Below are positions 10,277 to 21,767 of a DNA stretch of 64,000 bases, one piece after another (within the stretch, counting starts at the first letter, position 1; each line of letters starts with the position of its first letter). The notes beneath the pieces were generated by a model. The model was not told the DNA's origin. It searched no databases and saw only the letters and a list, made by a program, of their open reading frames with translations. Where the stretch lies: positions 4,030,001 to 4,094,000 of the forward strand of contig OY751492.1 in assembly GCA_963565915.1 (NCBI GenBank), written 5' to 3'. This DNA is from Entoloma clypeatum (Eukaryota; Basidiomycota; Agaricomycetes; Agaricales; Entolomataceae). The position numbers were made by a program, and so were the translations under genes.

Positions 10277-11840
10277 TTCGAGTTGTGCAGAGGCGGAGCT
10301 GGCAGTGCAGGCAAGGAGGTGGGCGTTGTGGGCGGTGGATGACACAGCCGCAAAAGGCCTTTCTTGGCCATGGGCACTGTCGTGATCATCAAGCTTCAGG
10401 CACCTGTTCTACATGCGTTCCCGACTAACTCCGCTCGCAGGCCAACATTCAAGATATGTTGCGACAGCTCAGGGCACCGGAGGGAAAAGAGAGAAAGCGT
10501 TGCTCGCCTACAACACAATCTCAGGCTCAAGCATCTAACTAATGGCCCAGTCATGTCACGATGTCTTCTTGGTCTGCAACCGGAAAGTCGCTTGACGAGC
10601 CTTTGCCCCTGCCGACAGTGCACGTATCGGAGTTCGTTGTCCGAGAGCAACTTGTGCGGAAGATGCAATCTCTGCTTCACCTGACTTTGTTGACCAAGCT
10701 TTACGATGTTTCATGCCCAGCCCACGAGGCTCACCGAAGGTATCCCGGAACGAGCAGGCTTGGGGAGCGCAGCCGCGAGCACCAGGTACCATGTTCTGGC
10801 ATCCCTCGGGAACGGTTTCCCCTGTTGCAGCTATCCAAGTGCGATCGTCAAACCACTGAGAACCGAAATGTCGACGAGAGTTGTCGTTGGCAGTGGGTGT
10901 GCCGGTGAGATGCGCTCGTGTACCGTCATCGATTGGAGAGGGCAGGGTTTTCTGGGAGGGGAAAGCTGCCCGAGAGGGTCGTCAATATTTCAACCTTGGG
11001 CTTGTTCCAGAACTTATGAGAGGTCGTGAAATTGACTGATGATGATGATGAAACGTTTTGAGTGTCTTGTCAAGTGAGCTCACCATTCCTGTCTTGAAAA
11101 CAGTCGAAAGTGACCCGCCCCATGTACTCAATGCCCCTAATCTTAGGAAAGGGGGATGGTAAGTGTCATTCTCCCCGCCAACGCCCGCCCTCGACGATAC
11201 AATCCGATTTTTATTATCGCCGTCCATCCATGACAACGTTACGTCGCTCTATCATTACCTCCCCCTTGATTTTTGAAGAGAAGTAGTTGCGAAGCTCGTA
11301 CACGCATTGAATTCCATGTTTGACCGCTATTGTCGAACGGTGCGAAGGGAGCACTGTGCATTTGGTTGTACCGCTCTGACGTTGGCCTGTATTCCTTCCT
11401 CAAAGATTTGGTAAGCATGCGCTCGGTTTCATATCAACTTCTTTGAATTGTGAGGTTTACACCAGACGAAGTATGTACGATCCTCGGAACATCGTATTGC
11501 CAGTGCAAAAATCGATCGTGTCTATCGAATATACAAAACCGGGGCCCCAAAAAGTCGTGGACAAACGAGCGTGCCCTGGGGGAGGAGAGGTCGCGTCAAC
11601 AATGCTCAACAACGCGTTGACAGTACACACGTGATCGAGCCGAGCGCGCGTTCCCCACTCTGAAAGACAGTCCATCGTTGTGGCACTGTAAGTTGCGTGA
11701 CGAAATCTTCCCCAGCGAGTCGATTGTTTCAACCCGAGTCTTATTGAAGACGGGACGAGTCATATAAACAAGAGAGGGTATTCCGACCGTACGAGAATCT
11801 ATGCAACAGTGGGTGGATGTACAGTCTATAGGGACTGGAC
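10277..11840. other. 1.5 kb without a supportable gene
   Basis: Several frames of 80-115 codons exist on both strands (for example 10561-10908 plus), but none has a recognisable motif, consistent introns or a clear start context. The stretch is unique in the window. A small lineage-specific gene or non-coding transcript cannot be excluded. Confidence 0.4.
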
Positions 11841-11992
11841 TTCATCGACTTAATCCAGCTGCATGGACATCGATGAAGCCGACCCGTGTCAATGCAGCCG
11901 ACACTTCGACGTTAAGGTCAGGGTTCGTCGTTCCCGATGATTGTTCTTCCCCTAACTTTTCCTCTCGTGCTGCCTTTTGCTTAGATGCCAAG

Positions 11993-12032
11993 AGAAGTAA
12001 CCTATATGCGCAGAGAAGTAACCTATATGCGA
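11993..12032. repeat. two-copy tandem repeat
   Basis: AGAGAAGTAACCTATATGCG occurs twice head to tail (20-bp period). No open frame is clearly served by it. Confidence 0.7.
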
Positions 12033-12289
12033 TCAACCAGACATTTTTGAAACCACCCTGAATGTGGCTCCAGTAATTGCCGAGCTGCCAGAAAACCATT
12101 TTCTTCTCTTTGAACGTTTCGTGGCTGGACATTATCCAATGCTCCACAAGGATGGTGGGCACAACAGCCTGGTTTTGAAAGCGAAGAAAAACGAAGGGGA
12201 GGACCCGGATGAAGCCTTCCAATTCATGATGATACTGACGTTTGATCAGCCCATCCCAATATTATTTGTTCAGAAGTTCGATGGCCATT

Positions 12290-13850
12290 GAAGTGATGGT
12301 TCCCGCCCCTCCTCCCCGCCCCTCGCACGCGAGGTTTATCCAGGAGGATTGCGAGAGACTCGGGTCGCCATGCGCGATGCCATGATCCCAGAGAAACGCG
12401 TGACCTATGACGGACATGATCAGGAGTTGGGATACGAGAATAGGTGGGTGCCATCCGATTGGAGGATGCTCTGCCTGTCGAAGTAACAGATCCATAGATG
12501 CGCATCTAACAGGGACATGAGGAGTGTGACATAAGATGAAGCGCAGGCACGTACCGACAAAGAAAAGGTTGATCGCATGGTGAATACTGATGCTATAAGA
12601 CATCATCTCTAATGCACATCCGGCAAACTATGTCTTTGTAGAGATAGCGTCTTTCGATTTCGGGCGCCGTACTTTGCCGCTTTTGGTGTAGCGCCGCTTG
12701 AGTTTGTTTTGGTTCGGAAGTGCTCCCTATTCTTCATCGTGGTCTGAGCAACGGGCAAAGGATCGGGCGCATTTTCCGTAGAGTCCACCTTCCGCTTCTT
12801 CGCGTCTCGGAAATTGAGACCGTATTGGACGGAACTGACGAACTTTGGGCCGAGGTGGGATTGGGAAGCTCAGAAGGGCGGGCGGGCATGTCTGAAAGTT
12901 TGGAAGGGAGACTTCTGCACCGCTTTGACCTCTGAGCAAGAAAGCACATGCCGCCACCCGAAAGTGTGGTGGCAAGTGATACTCCTCCTCCTTGTCCGCT
13001 GCTCTCCGTCGTCCGTATATCCCCCTGGGCGTTGCCCTCCTCCACCTCATTCTCGTCTTCCTCGCCTTGTTCCTCATCCTCTTCCACGCTCTCGTCTTCA
13101 TCCTCGTCTTCATTGCTTCGTTTGCGTTTCTGGCTCAAGTTTGAACCCGGATCCACCCCTCGCTGCCGCGTCACGAGCTGAGATTGTCGTTTGATGATCA
13201 CGTCGGGCTTCCGTTGTACGGCTGGGGCCTCTCCCTCATACTTGTGCGAAATAAATCGAGGATCGTTGCGTTTGAAATGTGCTGATGGATCGCGGAGCGG
13301 GAAATTGATTTTCGTATGAAGGTTGGACATGCGACTGAGCGCACTATTGCATGCCCTCACGAAAGGACCGTAGCGGTCTCGCTCAATGGTTTTTGCAGCG
13401 CTAGATGGAAAGATCGTCAGAATGCCTTGTGTAGTCAATGATTTGGGGAAATATCTTACTATTGTTCAAGTGTCCAAAGACGACGTGATTGTCACAGGTC
13501 GCCAAGACGGCGTTTAGGCATCCCTCATAAACGGTGGTGAGGATCTGATCGCGTTTCTGATGCGACACCAAAAGAGCTCGAGAGCCGTCGTCTTTGGCTT
13601 TTCATCCTACAGGGGCGTTCGGTGCGTCCTTCGGAGAGTGGACTACCTCCTCCAACTTTTCGATCTCATCTTGGAGCTCTTCGAGCTCCTTTCTCACTAG
13701 GTTCAGGATCCAGGTCAAGGTAGATGAAGTGCTGAATAAGGTTATTATCCAATCCACAAGACTGAGCCTTGTCGAAATTGGCATTGATGTCTTCTCGAAC
13801 GTCATCCAGACTGTGTTTTTTCAGTTAGTCCAGAGTTCATAGAGATCAAG
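12290..13850 (-). pseudogene. decayed FunK1-type fungal protein kinase
   Basis: The N-terminal block reads QILTTVYEGCLNAV, CDNHVVFGHLNN, an intron near 13400-13450, then RYGPFVRACNSALSRM and RKPDVII; RKPDV is typical of the region before the FunK1 kinase domain. A long low-complexity linker follows, with a Glu/Asp run (about 13130-13050) and Arg/Ser-rich tail. Around 12620-12430 the frame resumes as ALEMMSYSISIHHAINL, then after an intron LWICYFDRQSILQSDG, which fits the FunK1 motif LWYYDRxGxIQSxG. Beyond that the frame breaks and I cannot find the catalytic HRD/DFG part, so this is a remnant. Boundaries are approximate; some of 11842-12290 may belong to it. FunK1 kinases are expanded in Agaricomycetes. 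Confidence 0.6.
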
Positions 13851-13970
13851 GGCTGTCATTGTACAGGTAGTGTAAACTTCCGCTCTGGGTACGAGCAGAG
13901 GTACATTTTTTCCTGGGGTCGTCGATAATGTGGTGTCAGAATACCCAAGCTTATGTAACTGGATCTCAGT

Positions 13971-14291
13971 TGGCAACAGCCAGTGTTGTACAAGTCAACT
14001 TGACTCGGGGTCAAAGCAGTCACGTCACCACGGTCACGCCAAGTCAATTGACTAAGTCAAGGGTCGAAGGACTTGGTCAGGCATGATATCATCAAAAGAC
14101 AACATGTCACGTGCGCACGGCATTGGCCGTGTCATCACTGATGTAGAACAGAACACCCGATATGGATGGATGGAACGTTCTCACAGCCTCCCTTGACCCA
14201 TCCTGACCCGTCAATCAAAGTCAAGTCACTCGACGACAGGTCAGGCTGTGACCTCGTCAGACCCGGGTCATGACAACGCTGGCAACAGCCA
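13971..14291. repeat. possible short non-autonomous insertion
   Basis: A 12-bp direct repeat TGGCAACAGCCA (13971-13982 and 14280-14291) brackets about 297 bp rich in GTCAA/TTGAC words. The inner edges are loosely inverted (GTGTTGTACAAG against GCGTTGTCATGA). No coding content. The rest of 13851-14320 shows nothing else. Confidence 0.35.
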
Positions 14292-14315
14292 ACTTTTCCT
14301 CAAACGTCAGTCGTC

Positions 14316-14320
14316 GAACT
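14316..14320. repeat. target-site duplication GAACT (left)
   Basis: Matches 21718-21722 beyond the other LTR. Confidence 0.92.
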
Positions 14321-14630
14321 TGTTGAAGTTCCACCTGGGCGCTAGCCGCAAGTGTACTGAAGCAACCGGCTACAGTGGAAGTACTCTACGATACCGTTCT
14401 GACCACTTACATAGATTGTAGAGGGTGAGGCTGGTGAGAGCGGTTGAGGCTGGTGAGAGTGATGGAGGCAGTTAAGAGTCAAGAGACAACTTGTTGGTAT
14501 TGACAGTTTCCTGGTCTTATATACCGTACTACTGTTTGTACCAACCAAACAAGTATGTAATGAAGATATGTAAAGGTCACGTGATGTAATCTAATCTAAT
14601 CTAATCTACGTGATGGGAAAAGTTTCAACA
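14321..14630 (-). repeat. 3' LTR of copia copy B
   Basis: 310 bp, TGTTGAA to TTCAACA. TATATAA on the minus strand at 14517-14523. Preceded on the element side by a seven-G polypurine tract (14631-14637). Confidence 0.95.
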
Positions 14631-14707
14631 CCCCCCCATATTTAGTACATACTTCTAAATACATCTTACTTTTTCCCACATATATATATAGGTACTTTTT
14701 GTTTCGC

Positions 14708-17677
14708 CTAGTTCTTTATCAATCCGAAGTACGGGATAAACTTGGAAAAGAGGATTTTCCCCAGATTCTTAGTTAAAAGATCTGCAGGGTTGTTTACTCC
14801 TTCAATGAATTCAACCGTAATTATTCCTTCGGAGACTTTTTCTCTGACGAAGTGGAATCGCACGTCTATGTGCTTGGATCGTTTCTCGGTTACAGGGTTG
14901 GATGCGATAAAGACGGAGCCGTTGTTGTCTCCGTAGATCGGTACTGATCCGATCTGCATTCCAAGTTCGGCAAGCATGCTTCTCAGCCATGTTGCTGCGC
15001 GACTGCAATCCGATAACGCCATATACTCTGCTTCTGTGGAAGAGAGGGCGATGGTCTTTTGCACCGATGATACCCATGTTACTGCTCCAGACGCCAGTGA
15101 TATGAAGAAGCCAGTGGTAGACCTCCTCGTGTTTTCATCTGACGCCCAGTCGGAGTCTGTGAATGCATAGATTCCTTTCCCTGAGTCGCCATCATACATG
15201 ATTGCGTAATTTTTTGTCGCCTTTGAATACCTGCAAATATCCCTAGCCACTTCTAAATGGCGTTTGGTGGGATTTGCGGAAAATTGCGACATTTTAATCA
15301 CGGCAAAACAGATGTCTGGCCTCGTTCCAATCATCAGATATAGAAGTGATCCGATGACGGATTGGTACTTTGATCGAAGTTCTGCATTGGGTTCATCTTC
15401 GGACATCATGGGTTTGTAGCCCGTAGGAAGTGGGGTATGGGTGGCGTTAGATTCGCTCATCCCCATTCGTTCGAGTATTTTCTCAAGGTAAGGTACTTGA
15501 TCAATGAAGATACGTTTCCCATGTTGCCTTATTTGAATAGAGAGAAATTCTTTCGGTTCCCCATCAGGCACAAGGTGCCCTAGGTCCCTACATTCCCATG
15601 TGGTCATGAAGGCCTTTTTCTTCTCTAGCGTGTATTCTCGGTTTGTGCCGAGGAAAGCAGAGTCGTCGACATATATGACGGCGATTACAATTTCCCCTTT
15701 GGTACTTTTGTGAATAAACACTCCCGCATCAGAGTGAAGCCGGACAAAGCCGAGCTTTTTCATGGAGGAATCAAGTTCCTTCCACCAGGCTAATGCGGCC
15801 TGCTTAAGTCCATATAGGGCTTTGAATAGTTGGTACACGAGGTGTTCTTTCCCTTTTACTATGTAGCCCTCAGGCTGTCGCATGTAAATGACTTCTCGGA
15901 GCGTTCCGTAGAGGAAGGCTGATGAGACGTCCAATAGTGTCATGAACCACCCTTCAAGGGCTGTCAATGCCAGTATTAATCGGACGGTTTCATATCTTAC
16001 GACTGGTGAGAAGATCTGATCAAAGTCGATCCCTTCCACCTGCGAGAAGCCTTTTGCGACAAGGCGCGCTTTCAGACGCCCGTCGGATTTTTCGTTATAA
16101 ACCCATTTGTTCCTTAGAGCTTTCCTCCCTGCAGGCAGGGGTACTAGCTCCGTGATCACCCCGCCGCGTTTGAGCATGTCTAGCTCTTTACGTTCAGCCG
16201 CATACCAGTCTTCTTTATTTGGAAGAGGGTATATGTCTTTATGGGACATTTCAACGATGCCAACTTGGACTGATATTGCCTCCATCAGGAGGTCATTCAT
16301 CCATGCCGTTTGACTGCCCAATCTCCGTCTTCGATCTAATTTTTCAAGATCAGACGCTGGAGTGTCTTCCCCATAGATGCTTCCTGGCATCTTCCGAACT
16401 CGTCGTTCCCTGATCGGTCGATCTGGTACTTGCTCGGGTTCTGGAGTGGGTACTCGTGGTTCATCATCAGGCTCACTGGCAGGCAGTTCGTTGTCTGATT
16501 CCGGTTGATCCTGTTCAATAGGAACTGTGTCATGAGGTATTTCGTTGTGACTATCATTGTCATCATTTCCGGGGATGAGGTCCTCAAACTCATCAGCCGG
16601 TTCTGGATTTTCCATTTCTGGATGGTTTTCTGGCAAAGGGTCGATGTGGCATCTAGGGTACTTGCTTTCATCAAAGATAGCTTTCCCGCCCATGAAAATC
16701 GTGTTGGTCTCAGGATCCATGAAGCGGTATCCTTTGACCCCTGGTTTTGATCCGAGATAAATCATCAATCGAGATCTTGACTCCAGGGAGTTTCTGCGTT
16801 TTTCTTTTGGGATATATACATATGCTTGGCATCCGAAGACTCTGACGCTGGACATGTCGGGGATCTCATTGGTCACCCTGAAATAAGGGGTTTTCCATTC
16901 AAGACGCCGCATGGGGGTTCTGTTGTATAGAAATGCTGCATGTTCCAAACAGAATTCCCACCACATCGGCGGTAGACATGCGTTGAAACGCAATGCCTGA
17001 GATTTTTCCCACAGAGTTCGATTTATCTGTTCTGCTCTACCATTCTGCTGATGCTGATATGGGAGTGTGACGTCGATCAGAATTCCATGATCGGCAAGTA
17101 CATCCTTGTATTCCTCGAATTCTCCACCTCCATCAACCCGCCATTTTTTAGGGGTGGCGGCGAATTGATTCTGGATCATCGCAAGGAATTGTTTCAGCGC
17201 CGTGATGGCGCCTGACTTTTTCCTAAGCAAGACGACCCAGACGTGGGAAGAAAAATCATCCAAAAAGGTGAGGAAATATTTGTACTTGTGGTACGATGCC
17301 GTGGATATCTGCTTCAAGTCCGAATGGATCAAATCAAAGGGTTTGACAGCCCTTGTCATCGAGTTAGGGTAAGACTGATTCGGCATTTTCCCTTTTAGAC
17401 ACCCCGTGCAGCTTTCCTGTGATTTCTCACGTACTAACGTTTTGGGTACTCCTTTGGTACTGGTGGGAAGCTTATTGAGCGCCTGGTCATTTGGGTGGCC
17501 AAGGCGTTTGTGCCAGGTTTCAACAGTGATTTCGCTAGAGATCGCGTGGATTTGGTCTTGGCGTATTTCAGTGTCTAACCAATAAATGGTTTGTCCGAGA
17601 ATGTGAGGTGAGAACTGTATTTTGTTCTGGCCTTTGGAGATGTTGATTTCTCCACGCATTCCGTCTACTTTCGACAA
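14708..17677 (-). pseudogene. copia Pol, 3' fragment: integrase, RT, RNase H
   Basis: Open frame of 989 codons with no proper start: a stop lies just upstream and the first codon is TTG at the duplication junction. It holds the integrase zinc region (WHKRLGHP, CTGCLKG), the integrase core (HSDL, VDGGGEF, NGRAEQINRTL), a long acidic/Pro-rich linker (VPTPEPEQVPDRP), reverse transcriptase with the YVDD box (IYVDDSAFLG), and RNase H (YAFTDSDWASD, SSTEAEYMAL, GDNNGSVFIA), closing with the SKHIDVRFHFVREKV motif. Domain order protease-integrase-RT-RNase H is that of copia. It cannot be made in frame with Gag because of the frame-shifting duplication. Confidence 0.93.
16057..17671 (-). repeat. internal tandem duplication, unit 1
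   Basis: 1,615 bp, immediately followed by unit 2. Runs from CGACAAGGCGCG to CCGTCTACTTT. 1,615 is not a multiple of three. Confidence 0.95.
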
Positions 17678-20600
17678 GGCGCGCTTTCAGACGCCCGTCG
17701 GATTTTTCGTTATAAACCCATTTGTTCCTTAGAGCTTTCCTCCCTGCAGGCAGGGGTACTAGCTCCGTGATCACCCCGCCGCGTTTGAGCATGTCTAGCT
17801 CTTTACGTTCAGCCGCATACCAGTCTTCTTTATTTGGAAGAGGGTATATGTCTTTATGGGACATTTCAACGATGCCAACTTGGACTGATATTGCCTCCAT
17901 CAGGAGGTCATTCATCCATGCCGTTTGACTGCCCAATCTCCGTCTTCGATCTAATTTTTCAAGATCAGACGCTGGAGTGTCTTCCCCATAGATGCTTCCT
18001 GGCATCTTCCGAACTCGTCGTTCCCTGATCGGTCGATCTGGTACTTGCTCGGGTTCCGGAGTGGGTACTCGTGGTTCATCATCAGGCTCACTGGCAGGCA
18101 GTTCGTTGTCTGATTCCGGTTGATCCTGTTCAATAGGAACTGTGTCATGAGGTATTTCGTTGTGACTATCATTGTCATCATTTCCGGGGATGAGGTCCTC
18201 AAACTCATCAGCCGGTTCTGGATTTTCCATTTCTGGATGGTTTTCTGGCAAAGGGTCGATGTGGCATCTAGGGTACTTGCTTTCATCAAAGATAGCTTTC
18301 CCGCCCATGAAAATCGTGTTGGTCTCAGGATCCATGAAGCGGTATCCTTTGACCCCTGGTTTTGATCCGAGATAAATCATCAATCGAGATCTTGACTCCA
18401 GGGAGTTTCTGCGTTTTTCTTTTGGGATATATACATATGCTTGGCATCCGAAGACTCTGACGCTGGACATGTCGGGGATCTCATTGGTCACCCTGAAATA
18501 AGGGGTTTTCCATTCAAGACGCCGCATGGGGGTTCTGTTGTATAGAAATGCTGCATGTTCCAAACAGAATTCCCACCACATCGGCGGTAGACATGCGTTG
18601 AAACGCAATGCCTGAGATTTTTCCCACAGAGTTCGATTTATCTGTTCTGCTCTACCATTCTGCTGATGCTGATATGGGAGTGTGACGTCGATCAGAATTC
18701 CATGATCGGCAAGTACATCCTTGTATTCCTCGAATTCTCCACCTCCATCAACCCGCCATTTTTTAGGGGTGGCGGCGAATTGATTCTGGATCATCGCAAG
18801 GAATTGTTTCAGCGCCGTGATGGCGCCTGACTTTTTCCTAAGCAAGACGACCCAGACGTGGGAAGAAAAATCATCCAAAAAGGTGAGGAAATATTTGTAC
18901 TTGTGGTACGATGCCGTGGATATCTGCTTCAAGTCCGAATGGATCAAATCAAAGGGTTTGACAGCCCTTGTCATCGAGTTAGGGTAAGACTGATTCGGCA
19001 TTTTCCCTTTTAGACACCCCGTGCAGCTTTCCTGTGATTTCTCACGTACTAACGTTTTGGGTACTCCTTTGGTACTGGTGGGAATCTTATTGAGCGCCTG
19101 GTCATTTGGGTGGCCAAGGCGTTTGTGCCAGGTTTCAACAGTGATTTCGCTAGAGATCGCGTGGATTTGGTCTTGGCGTATTTCAGTGTCTAACCAATAA
19201 ATGGTTTGTCCGAGAATGTGAGGTGAGAACTGTATTTTGTTCTGGCCTTTGGAGATGTTGATTTCTCCACGCATTCCGTCTACTTTGTAACCGTGATTAA
19301 GGAAGACGCCTAGGGACAATAGGCGTGTGTCCATGTCCGGAATGTAGAATACAGGTCGGAGAAGGTGGGTTTTTATTTCCCCATTTAGGGTATGCCGTAC
19401 TGGAACGGCCCCAACTCCGAGAATTTCCAGTTTCTTTCCCTTTTCAGCTGTTTGGACAAATCGCTTAGCCTTGAGAGGCCTGTAGTACGCGAAGTCCTTG
19501 AACTCATGGGTAAAGTGTAACGGGGCACCGGAGTCTAAGATCCATTGTGCGCGTTCTTTCTCCTTACAGTGTGTGCATGACGCAAAGTGCTTTGTATATT
19601 TTTTATATAGATCGTTGTCAATATGATCCATACATTCTGCACTAGTACTAGCTAATATTTTACACGTCTGTAAGGAGGTGTTATTAGCTTTCCTTAATTG
19701 GTCAGATTCAGGAGAGGAAGGTGACGAACTGTCAAGTTCAATCAGCCCATCTTCAAATTGCTCCGGCCCCATCCGTTCCTGGTCGATATCCATCATCTTC
19801 AGCGATTCTTCTATCGACGGGGCTACGCGACGCTGTTTAGCCGGCCTTTCGTCGATGTCAGGGATGATGGTATCCAAGATACGAAGGTTCGACCCTGAGG
19901 GGCGAGCACCAATGCCGCGCGCGAGTTTGCGAACATGGTCGTTCTTTTTCCACACGGACGGCTTTCCAGATGGAAGTCCGGTGTACTGGGAAGGAGGCGG
20001 GTTCATCCGTTGCAGGAGCGACTGCATTTTTGCGGAATCGGGCTGGGCGGTACTTAACGTTTTCCCGCGGCCAGTGACGGTGGTGAAGGATGGTGCCGGA
20101 AGAGGAGGGAAGTGGATGGCGGGAGCAACGAACTCAACCGTCTCTTCCACCTGGTCGGACGCGTTGTCCGCAGTGTTGGCGCTTTTCTTCTGATTGCGCC
20201 AGCGTCCTTTTCCCTTCTTCTTTTCAGAAGCGGTACTCGGGTCGGTCGAGTTAGGCTGCTCGTCAGCGTCATTGTGCGAGGTACTCGGCTTTTGCTGCTT
20301 TTCCCATTTGGGGTCCTGCCCCTTTCGCTTTGTCCCAGAAATTTTCTTGGCCTGCTCATTGGACGCACGAGTAGACCCGATCGAGTACTTGCGCCGGTAT
20401 TCAGAGATGACGCTCTCGGCGACGGCTTTGTAAGTGAAGTCATCGGCGTCGTAGACCTGGAAAAGGGCAGTGGAGAGTGACGACCAGGCGTCGGGGATCG
20501 CGTTGGCCAGGATCATTGCCTGCATCAGATCGGGAACGACGAAGTTCGAATCGGCGAGCCGGGCGAAAAGGGATCCCAGGCGTTCGATTTCGGGCACGGG

Positions 20601-21074
20601 GTCGCGTCCAGACAGTTTGTATGTGGCGGCGGCCTTGAAGTCGCCGAAGATGATGGCCGGGGATACCTTGGAATAGGCATCTTTCAACGCTGCCCATGCT
20701 TCAAGGGCCGAGGTGCTATCCTTGATATGGCGCCTGATCGGCTCGGAGACCTTCAGGCGTATCGCCCCGAGAGCTATGTCGTCATCCCTGATCCAGGCTT
20801 TCTCTTCTTTGCGAAAGCCGGGCTGGTCGACCGTGGTAACCAGCACAGGGGGAGCAGCAGCAGTGGCTCCAGGGGTGGAGACCGTGGTGGTGAAATCGGC
20901 GATGACAGGGCGGACGATGTCGCCAGAAACAATGCGCCAAACTCCTTGATGGAGGAGGTAGGACTTCATCCTTTCGGCCCAGCTTTGGTAGTCGATACCG
21001 TCAAAGGGGACGATGGTGTCAAGAGCAGAGCGGGAGGTAGACATTTTTAATGAATCTAAAAGGAGTTTTCCCAA
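17568..21074 (-). pseudogene. copia Gag-protease-integrase, 5' fragment truncated in RT
   Basis: 1,168 codons from the ATG at 21074. Gag-like domain (MSTSRSALD start, about residues 1-230), basic linker with KKKGKGRW, protease WILDSGAPLHF (around residue 515), integrase as in the downstream fragment, then the beginning of RT (GRLKARLV). At the duplication junction near 17672 the frame leaves Pol and ends after about 35 foreign residues at 17568. It therefore lacks the RT active site and RNase H. The integrase region is shared almost base for base with the downstream fragment; I see two substitutions in 1,615 bp. Confidence 0.93.
17672..19286 (-). repeat. internal tandem duplication, unit 2
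   Basis: Differs from unit 1 at two positions noticed (near 18058 C for T, and in the GGGAATCTT/GGGAAGCTT site near 19083). The junction at 17671/17672 shows only a short T-run as microhomology. Confidence 0.95.
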
Positions 21075-21301
21075 TCAGTGATGTGTTATGAATATGATTC
21101 AAGAAAACAATTAAATGATTCCTTATGACATATTCCCTTTAGGAATAGCGGTCACGGGAAAACCCTTTATATGTCAGAAACATATAAGGTGCGATCAACG
21201 TTTCCACATGGAGTGTACTAGGTCAATCCCCTTAGGGACGTCTCATGACAGGTACTTGTCGTAATGACGTTCCCAGGTTCATTTGTGAAGAAGTAAGACT
21301 C

Positions 21302-21327
21302 AGAACCTAGATCTTTCGATCGGTTCT
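21302..21327 (-). promoter_or_regulatory. leader RNA hairpin with GAAA loop, copy B
   Basis: Identical to 2598-2623 although the flanking leader differs between the two copies. Confidence 0.5.
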
Positions 21328-21389
21328 TTGCCAACCAGGGTAGAGTGGGCAGGTACTCGCTGTTGCCAGCGTTTCCCAAGTCCCTCTGC

Positions 21390-21407
21390 TATCCAGGGCC
21401 CATAACC
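21390..21407 (-). promoter_or_regulatory. primer-binding site, copia copy B
   Basis: GGTTATGGGCCC directly after the 5' LTR on the minus strand, complementary to an initiator tRNA-Met anticodon arm (half-tRNA primer, by analogy with Drosophila copia). Confidence 0.7.
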
Positions 21408-21717
21408 TGTTGAAGTTCCACCTGGGCGCTAGCCGCAAGTGTACTGAAGCAACCGGCTACAGTGGAAGTACTCTACGATACCGTTCTGACCACTTACATA
21501 GATTGTAGAGGGTGAGGCTGGTGAGAGCGGTTGAGGCTGGTGAGAGTGATGGAGGCAGTTAAGAGTCAAGAGACAACTTGTTGGTATTGACAGTTTCCTG
21601 GTCTTATATACCGTACTACTGTTTGTACCAACCAAACAAGTATGTAATGAAGATATGTAAAGGTCACGTGATGTAATCTAATCTAATCTAATCTACGTGA
21701 TGGGAAAAGGTTCAACA
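21408..21717 (-). repeat. 5' LTR of copia copy B
   Basis: 310 bp; one mismatch to the 3' LTR, in the terminal AAGGTTCAACA versus AAGTTTCAACA. Confidence 0.95.
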
Positions 21718-21722
21718 GAACT
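21718..21722. repeat. target-site duplication GAACT (right)
   Basis: Matches 14316-14320. Confidence 0.92.
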
Positions 21723-21767
21723 CTCTGAGACTGCATGGTTATTATACTGACGATTGCTTCTTAAAGG

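Larger units (their letters stand above)
14321..21717 (-). mobile_element. Ty1/copia retrotransposon, copy B, complete, with internal duplication
   Basis: 7,397 bp on the minus strand, flanked by a perfect 5-bp target duplication GAACT (14316-14320 and 21718-21722). LTRs are 14321-14630 and 21408-21717, 310 bp each, and differ by one base as read by eye, so the insertion is recent. Order from the 5' LTR: primer-binding site, leader, single gag-pol frame, polypurine tract (14631-14637), 3' LTR. A 1,615-bp internal segment is present twice (16057-17671 and 17672-19286). Subtracting one unit leaves exactly 1,584 codons between the gag ATG and the pol stop, so the parent frame was intact and the duplication is what broke it. 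Confidence 0.95.

Noticed and set aside
10561..10908. 115-codon frame starting MSSWSATGKSLDEPLPLP
   Set aside because: No recognisable domain, unclear exon structure, and competing frames of similar length overlap it.
12064..12291. 75-codon frame (NHFLLFERFVAGHYPMLHK)
   Set aside because: Starts with GTG, no family recognised, lies in the decayed FunK1 area where the opposite strand is equally open.
14708..21074. Two independent copia insertions in tandem sharing an LTR
   Set aside because: Only two LTRs exist, one target duplication pair, no LTR at the internal junction, and removal of one 1,615-bp unit restores a single complete frame.
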